Shown: piece after piece, positions 13,801 through 22,800 of the stretch | Layout: the number at the start of each line of letters is the position of its first letter | How positions within the stretch are numbered: position 1 is the stretch's first letter | DNA from: Telopea speciosissima | Lineage: Eukaryota > Streptophyta > Magnoliopsida > Proteales > Proteaceae | Assembly (NCBI RefSeq): GCF_018873765.1 | Contig: NC_057916.1 | Span: 24,661,001-24,725,000, forward strand | Direction of reading: 5' to 3' | Length of the DNA stretch: 64,000 nucleotides | The notes under the pieces: model-generated | What the model was told of the DNA's origin: nothing | Seen by the model: the letters and a program-made list of their open reading frames with translations, nothing else | The model's database searches: none | Position numbers and translations under genes: made by a program

Positions 13801-16800
13801 TTAACAAGTCTAGGCCAATTACTCGAGATTCCTGATTGAATGGAGGAATCTAGGGTTTAGGATGATCAGTTTGGGCTACGATTTGGATCGAGCTCTCCTT
13901 AGGATGAGAGAGTGATTCGGTCCAAGTATGGGCAGATTCTGATCGTTGGAGAGGTCTATGGAGGTTTTAGGGTTTTGGAAAACTCAAAAACAAAAAGGAG
14001 AAAGTTAGGGTTTGGTGGTTTAAATAATTAGAAGAATAAACGTTAGGGTTGGGATGAATCAAACTTACTGTTGTTGCAGAATTCCCTTGGCAGCAGCTTG
14101 TTTGATTGAGAAACTTGAATAAAAACCCAATCTTTAACTAGAACTTGAAAGAGAGCTTCAAAAGAACCACATGGGCTTCACACCGCAAGGTGTCAATTGG
14201 ATCAAACACCAATCCCACCAACGAACCACCCAGGTTTCCCACCGCAAGGTGTCAATCGGATCAAACACTGATCCTGCCAGCCTTGATCAAACACAAAACA
14301 AAAATCTTCAATGGAGAAGAAGAGCAACAAAAGCTTTTCATTAATATCAAAATTCATGTTCCATACTTGCCCCCTTATAAACTTATATAAAAGACTCGAA
14401 AATAAACTCCTACACTAAAAAGAAAAGGCCTAACCCAATCCTTAACCTATTAGGTAACCTAAACTAACTAGGAAAGTGAAATAACAAAGGAAATAGACTC
14501 AAAACATGGCTGAACTTATAGAGTCTTAATCCAGCCCAACTTAAATAGTCACAGGACCACTTAACCAAGTCACATGATCACTTAAGTGATCACATGACCA
14601 CTAATTACATAAAAATAAAATGAAGGAATCCCATAAGCAACCTAATTGCCCATATTTTAGGCTCATAAAAGTGGCCTATTACATAAAAAAAAAAAACCGT
14701 GGGATCAAAGGCCCAACATGTATATAACCAAACCCTAGACTTATTCCTAAGCAAACAAGCCCTATTTGGTGATGAATCTGCATCACAACAACAACTCATT
14801 GCAAGTTGTGCTCAACAGTTACATCCCACGCGTATACTTTCCAGGTATTAGTCATATTATAAGTGTACATATATGTATAACTTAGGGCTATAAAGGTCAA
14901 AATACAGAAGATAAGAGGGGTAAAAGTGACACTATAGAAACATGCAGGGCTAGAAAACAGAAATTATTGAAATGTATAAAATGGAGGGAAGGGCTAGATC
15001 ATCATGTTTTCGGTTTAGGCCCCTCTGGCACATGAGGTGATTGGCCACCCTATACCTCAAGGGGCACCTTGACAACTATGGTTTCTTTAATGGCCTGCAA
15101 TATGGGTTGAGAGTAGGAATACAAGTCTTGTTATATTTTAGGAGTTCAATATAAATTCTCTATTATGTTTCCCAATAGAAGTAGGACTGATTAAAAGATT
15201 AGCTCCTTAGTTTGTATTTTCTGTTTTAGTCTTTGAGAGTCCTTTTTGAGTTTGGGTGTGAAGTTCCTACTTTTGAGATGTATTGGACTGTTATATATAG
15301 GTTCTGTACCCTGCCCTTGGAGGCCTACGAATTTTATAAATAAATTATGGACTTTCCCTTCTGTCTGGCCATGTGGATTCATGGACCTGTGTATGGATTT
15401 CCTCCAATCTAAGGTGAACGCAGTACCCTGCCCTTAGAGTCTAGAATGGATTCCTTAGAGTGCCTTCTATCTTTCAAATTCATCTCTGTACTTCAAGGTA
15501 TTCTCAGGGTTTAAAGTATTGGTAGCGGGTATCGTATCAAAAAGATGATATTAAGAGATGTATCGTATTGTATCGTATCAAAGAGACGCAAGATACACAT
15601 GGAAATGTTTAGGATACATGCAAAATACAGTTTTGAAGCATAAAATACTATAAATAAGTAATATATAAAATATATCATGTATAAAGAGGAGAACAAAGTG
15701 GTCACAGGATCAAGTCTGGAAACAGCATCTTTGCAATAGCAGGGGTAAGGCTGCGTACATTATAACCCTCCCCAAACCCCGTAGTGGTGGGAGCCTCGTG
15801 CACTGGGTACGTCCTTTAAAGAGGAGAACACAGCACAAAAGACAAGTGAATTCAAATTAATTACATATAAAGAATGAAGTTTCTTAGTTGTACTAATACC
15901 AAAAAAAAAATGTCATTTTCAGTTTGGGAAGATTTAGGGTTTATATGCACACATCATTGCAATTTGCACCCAAAAAAAACAAACTAGTTTGATGCAATCA
16001 TTCAAGTTGTTTTTTACTAACCTAGTGATCCTTTGCAAAATACGACACAAAAAAAATCAAAATTTGAGCAAAAGATTCAAAATTTTGATAGAGAAGTGTT
16101 CTGGTTTCGATCCTTTATTGCAGGTTGTTAAATCACCAAATGATGATGAAATCAACACTACTAGAGTCGCTTTTGCTAGTAGAAACAAAGAATCAAATTG
16201 ATTTTGACAAAACAAAATTGATTACAATGCGTTACAGGAACTCTTGGCAAGTGTTTTGAGTCATTGATCGAGTTATATAGTTTATAAGAGATGTATCAAG
16301 TGTATCGACAAGTATCAACCACATCAGGGCACGTAACCCGAAACAGTTGATACTTTTTTTAGGTATCGTATCGTTTAGTATTGGTGGATACGTTAAGATA
16401 CCGTATTCTAGATCATAATTCTGCCACAGCAGGTCAGAACATTCATTCTCTGTTTTTCAAGTTTATTGCTACTTATTCTGCTACTCCGTAGTGACCCTGT
16501 GGCTTTGATTCACTGTTTCTTCTCAGATTTCATAAGGTCAATTACCATCAAATCCTGGTCTTCATCTAGAATTGAAAATCTTTCCTAAAATTTCGCAAGT
16601 TATGTTCACAATTTCCAGAGTTCTATGCTACTATATTCAATATAATAAGATAACCAAATCTGTTTTTGTTAATTCCTACTCCATTGATCTGTTTTACCCT
16701 TTAACCTGTCCTAATCCTGAAGAATCTCTTACCTTAATTCAAATTAGGGTTAAGGGTTCAATTTCCTCATTAGAACTTGAGTAAGATACAGATCACAATC

Positions 16801-19800
16801 CTTTCTATTGCTGGCCCAAGATTAATCCTGTCACATATCTATAACTGTTGGTATTTTATCTATAAATTTCCAAAACCGCATGGAATTCATGAGATATCAA
16901 TTCATTAAATAGGGAACTTAAAAACATCTATAATGACATCAAAATCAAACCAAACATGCAAATTTGATCACCAAAATAGGGCCCAAAGAGAAGCTAGAGG
17001 GATACTGCCTTGACTCAATTCAAATTACTAAAGTACAATAAACACACACACACAAACAAAAAAAAACTGAAAGATGATAATAAACTTACAACACAAAACG
17101 AACACTAAAACTGATTACAATCAACTTCGGCAACAAACAACAAAGTAGAAGCCAATTGTCAAAAAGCCACATGCAATCTCAAATTTAAGATATTGGATAT
17201 CCCCAAATCCCAATCTAGGAGTGATGCAGGACAATCTTGGGCCGGGCCCAACTGGTGTACTACATTGGACCAACCCAAATCCAGAAGAACCGAGTCCAGT
17301 TTGAGTGTTTGGATCTAGTAGGATTTTAGGAATTTTATTTTATTTGAGAAATTATTATGTAATCTTTTATTTTAAGGTAGTTATTAGACACATAGGGAAA
17401 TTTCCAATTTGAGTTTTATTGGGTTTCTATTTTAGTTAGCCTGGTTTTATTAAGTAATTAGGAGTCTTTATTTTTGGGTGCCTTTTATTTCTCTTTATAT
17501 ATGATGTAATTCCCCATCGTTAGGGATATGCAAGAATGAATTGAAAAAAAAAAGTGAGCCTGTGCGTGTGCGCACACCCCCCCCCCACCTTCTTCTTCTT
17601 CTCACGGCTCCTTCTCCCCCCCCCCCCCCCCCTCTGATTTCTTCTCAGATTTCCCCTCTCCTATTCTTTCTCCTGCTAATCTGATTTCTTTCTATCTTTT
17701 CTTCTTCTCCTATTCTATCCCCCATTATCTGGTATCAGAGCCCAAACCTGGGTGAATCTCTTCCCCTCTCTCTCTCTCTCTGATTCTTCATCCTCTCATT
17801 CTCTCTTCCCTGCTATTTCCTCAATCTCACTTTTCCCCATTCTATTCTTCGTCCTTCTATTTCCTCTTCGCTGCAGTTGTGACCGAACTTCAACAGCAAC
17901 CATACCACCAAGCCCCACAACAACTTCCGCTGAATCCCCAACCCATACTTTCGTAATTTCGTTTCCCATCTATTACAGACCAAAAAAAAAAAAAAAAGGA
18001 GTCGTCTCTGTGGAAACAGAGGTAGAATCGAAAACCCAGACCCCAATCCCATCCCTTTCGATTCCCTGAGCATAATCCCCAACCCACCTTCTTGATGCCG
18101 CCAAAACCAGGAAAAAGACAAAATATATATATATATATATATAATCGAAGCCAAAAAAAAGAAGGGCATATACCTGGTTCGTAGTCCTCCTTCCACGATT
18201 CAACTCCCCGTAGTCGATCAGCTCCCTTGCACCGTCGCCATCCATCGAAGTCATGAAGCCCCTCCTTCCTCGCAGCGCCTTCCTCCATTCTTCCTCTCTG
18301 GTTTGACAGAATCAGACTCCAAGTAGAAGACGGTAATAATTCCCCCCTACCCACGATCTTACTTTTCTCTTTTCTTATTTTCTATTCCTAAACTGCCCCT
18401 CAGTCTTTTATTAATTCTGTTTTATCCTTTTATTCACCCACTTCCCAGTTTTGCCCTTCACCTTATACGTGGGAGTCCATCCCCTTTTGTGTTAGTTGTT
18501 GCACTTGCCATAATTACAATTCTGCCACCGTCCTTATAAACTTCATTGTATTTACAAATTACAATTGTGCTTTCAATGTTCTCCAAACCACAACCCAACC
18601 GAATTCTTTTAGTTACAATCTGCCAGCTGCTCTGTCCTATAACTGTGAAAGTGTTGCATCAAGTGTTTTCTCCTCATAGATTTGTTGAAAAGATCAAGAT
18701 ATGTCATCAGTCTGCTATTGTTTGTCAAGCTTTTGTACAGTATCAGTCACTCCTGAGTGCTGTTTCAGCAAGCAATATTCTTCAAGGCCGTAATATTTAT
18801 GATGATTGTTGTACACTGAACATCCAATTTGCATGCCTACATGAGGTACAATTGAACTACAAACGGTCAGCGGGTTTCATGAACACATCCGTGCCTTCAG
18901 AACAGAAAGACAGGAAAACTATGATTGAAGCATCACCGACTGAATCACTTCTAGGAAATTCTATTGCGTTGACAAACAACTCTACTGAAGATGTCTTTGT
19001 TAAAGAGATTCACGTCGACAAAGTTGAAGCCCCAAAAGACAAGACAAATGGATTAACACAAGTGGAAGAACAAATTGAAACTGGACGTGATGATCGAGAA
19101 GAACTGAACGGCCCGATCAAGGTTGCAACCAAAGAACTAACCAATGGTCCGATTGCAGTGGCAAAACCCCGCCATCGGATTCCAATCAAAATCATATCAT
19201 TTGTGTACAACCATCAAGAGATCGTAGTGGCTGATCGGAAGATGTGCAGGATCACCATCCCAACTAAGCTTTTGATCGTGGATGTTGATCGAGTAGTGCT
19301 GATCCTTTCCTTCTTTAAAACTCGTGGACGAGTTTTTCTCAACATCGGGCGAGTTGATGCAGGACAATCTTGGGCCGGGCCGACCTAACTAGTGTACTAC
19401 ATTGGACCGACCCAAACCCAGTTGAACCGAGTCCAGTTTGAGTGTTTGGATCTAGTAAGATTTTAGGAAGTTTATTTTATTTGGGAAATTATTATGTAAT
19501 CTTTTATTTTAAGGTAGTTATTAGACACATAGGGAAATTTTCAATTTGAGTTTTATTGGGTTTCTATTTTAGTTAGCCTGGTTTTAGTAAGTAATTAGGA
19601 GTCTTTATTTTTGGGTGCCTTTTATTTCTCTTTATATATGATGTAATTCCCCATCGTTAGGGATATGCAAGAATGAATTGAAAAAAAAAGTGAGTTTGTG
19701 CGTGTGCACACACCCCCCTTTCTTCTTCTTCTCACGGCTTCTTCTCCCCCCCCCCTTTGATCATAGTCTGAAATCTCGCGGCCGAGATTCTCGGTTTTTT

Positions 19801-22800
19801 CAAAAGCCGAGTCGAGATGGCAAGGGAAACAGAAAAGTACCATATCTCGGCGAGATCTCGTCTCGATATCATCTTGAACTTTTATTGAAAAACAGAAGAC
19901 AAATTGCAAGATCTCGGGTCGAGTGTCGGATCTCGGTTGCTGGATATGGGTCACTTCACTCACTTTACCCATTTAACTTAAAATGTTAGGCATATACATG
20001 CTGTAAACAGCAAGGTTCAACAGAACCTTGCTTTCTATTATTTGGCTCTCTTCTCTCTAACTCTCTTCTTCTCTCAATCTTCTCTTCCCCCCTTCATTTT
20101 TTGGTTGGCTTGAAACATTTGGAAGCTGAATTTGGTGGCAAAGTGAAGATTGCAGCTCAATTTTGGAGGATTGCTCAAGTTTGTGAAGGTGTTTGATGGT
20201 TTGTAATGCTTATTAACTTGTTTTCCTATTAATTAAATGTTTTGTTTGAGTTCTATGTACATAAATTATGTCATTAATGTATATACTATGCTATTTTAAT
20301 ACGTCGCCGCCTACCAACTAAGGGTCCGATGTAAAAGTCATATTTGGACTTTGTTTTTGCAAAATCTAATAATGCCATTGTGTTTAAATGGCCTAAAATA
20401 GGTTGTCTACTGATTTTCAGACCCAACAGAGGTTTAAAACCCACCGAGATGGGCTTCCGAGTCGGGAAAAAAAAAAAGTGCACAAACTCGCCGAGATCTC
20501 GGCCCAACTCGGTTTTTTCAAAGGCCGAGATGGCCCCGAGACCCAAGATTTCGGACTATGCCTCTGATTTCTTCTCAGATTTCCCCTATCCTATTCTTTC
20601 CCCTGCTAATCTGATTTCTTTCTATCTGTTCTTCTTCTCCTATTCTGTCCCCCATTAAGGAGCTACTTCGATGCTCCAGCATGGCCCAAAATACTAAGCA
20701 ACTTAAGAGATTAGTGGGGTCCATCGTAATACTAGATCTTGAATATGTCCAAAATCAAGGTTTTCTCCATAATGGTTATAATTATTGAAGTATATCCCAA
20801 AAGCTTAAGCTGTTGGTAGACAGGCCCAACTGGTATATGAAGTCATCCATGGTCCCAGAGTGAGTCGACGTGGGATTATTCCCAGCACTACCCTACACGT
20901 GTTGCCCCTCTTTTGAGTGGAAATATACGTCAATACATGGCATAAGTGGCCCCTCTTTGGGTGACCTTACACATATTAAATTAACATAAAAGGCCTGGTG
21001 CTTTGATACCATATTGAATAATCCATCCCAAAAGCTTAAGTTGTTAAGTGGAGAAGCCCAACTTGTATATAAAGTCATCCTATGTCCCAGAGTTAGTCGA
21101 TGTGGGATTATTCCCAACAAGAATACTCAACAGATCAGTAGGATTCATTGGACCCACTGGCACCATGTGGACCCCCTTGGAATATGCCCTTTCTACTTGG
21201 GAATGGATTATCTTGCTCATAGTTCGAGAACTCGCGAGATCTCGCCGTGATCTCGTCGAGTTTCTCGGTTTTTGGAAAAGCCGAGACGAGACTGCCTACG
21301 AGCCTCAAAAGTGCAATATCTCGGCGAGATCTCGGATCTCGGTTTCGACCCATTATTTTAACCCACCTACCACTTAAATACCTTACCTAATTGGACAAAC
21401 TTGACATATCTCGGCGAGATCTCGGATCTCGGGTCCAGATCTCGGGTTGACCCAAAGTTGAGGCTTCGAGTTGGAAAAAAAAAAATACACCAACTCGCCA
21501 AGATCTCGACTCGTCTCGGTTTTTCCAATAGTCGAGTTGGTACCGAGACCCGAGTTTTAGTACCTTGATCTTGCTTCATGTGTTAGGACATCTCCAGGAT
21601 ATACCAAAATACCCACTTATGTAGAAATTAATAGTCCTAACAGCTATGATCTAGATAGAGATAGAAATTGCAACAATCTTCGGAAAAGACCTACTAAATA
21701 TTGAACCGTGGGGCCAACTTCAATACAATTAATCTAGTAAATGTTAGAACAATATAGCAAATGAACAAGGGTACTGATTTTACCACAAGAAAAGAGAAAT
21801 TATAATTTTAACACAATAAAAGAAACTGACCAAGATTATCTTCGTTATAAGGATATTTGCCTTTGACAAGTGTCTCCACAAACATTACAGCAAGCTCAGA
21901 TCCACAAGTAATCTGAAAAATACCTGATGCATCAGTATATCAATGTAATATATCATCTAAAATAGCCATAAAAACCATATGGAGTAAGACAACTAATTCA
22001 CTAAAATTTATACTGCATTTTTTGTCAAATACATTGGTTCATCAACGCAATAGAAAATTGAAACAGATGACACAATTAAGACAGATATTACTTTAAAGCT
22101 AAGAGCACTAGTCCAAGATTCAAATATGGATCAGATCTGATTGCCAATTCTTAGTGCCAAATCTTTAAGATACAGTTCTCAAGTCACCAAGTTATTTATT
22201 ATAAATAGATCCCGAAGTTGTTTTGTGAGCCAGCTCCAATGTTAACACACATAATATTAACAGATATATTGCTATCTATTATTAAATGGCTCTCGCTCTC
22301 TCAGAGCGAAGAAAATAAAAACCAACTTTACTTGGAGATGAGATGTGAAAAAGCGTAACCTGCCCATTTTTCAGTTGGGTACAGGCACCTGATTGAAGGA
22401 TATCCAAAGCTTCATCATATCTCTCAGCAGATACGTATCTGTCATCAAATAGGATAGGTCTCATCAGCATGCATCACTTAATTTAAGGAAAAAAAGCGAG
22501 ATAATGTGGCTGTACAACATTAGTTACTTCATATGTCTACCATATTACTTGGAAGAGGGTACACAAGAGGCACTAGTCTGACAATAAACAGTACTATGTA
22601 TAGACCACATAGAAATGAAAATCTCATATTGATAACATTCGCTTTACAATCACAAACCCCAAATTTTGTATTTGAAAAACGAAGCATCATCACCCCAACC
22701 CCCGATCCGGCTAGCTCAAGGTTCGAGAACTCGCGAGATCTTGCCGAGATCTCGCGAGTTTCTCGGTTTTGGGCAAAACCGAGTCGAGTTCCTAGTCGGT

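Larger units (their letters stand above)
17222..20657 (+). mobile_element. Non-autonomous LTR element with a host gene piece
   Basis: An LTR element with LTRs at 17222-17727 and 19355-20657, a primer site TGGTATCAGAGC (17730-17741) and the 5-bp target duplication AGGAG (17217-17221 and 20658-20662). The internal region is only about 1.6 kb and has no gag, protease, integrase or reverse transcriptase that I can see. Instead it holds a stretch related to plant polypyrimidine-tract-binding protein (18588-18912) followed by a lysine-rich reading frame of unknown origin. The sequence before the 3' LTR (CTCGTGGACGAG) resembles the pol-end of plant Ty3/gypsy elements, so a Ty3-type parent is my guess. 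A TIR transposon later landed in the 3' LTR. The LTRs differ by a few percent by eye. Not coding-competent by itself. Confidence 0.85.

Noticed and set aside
17813-18354. Overlapping minus-strand open frames, 93-154 residues
   Set aside because: They cover the TA microsatellite and poly-A/T leader of the LTR element and shift frames with no conserved motif.
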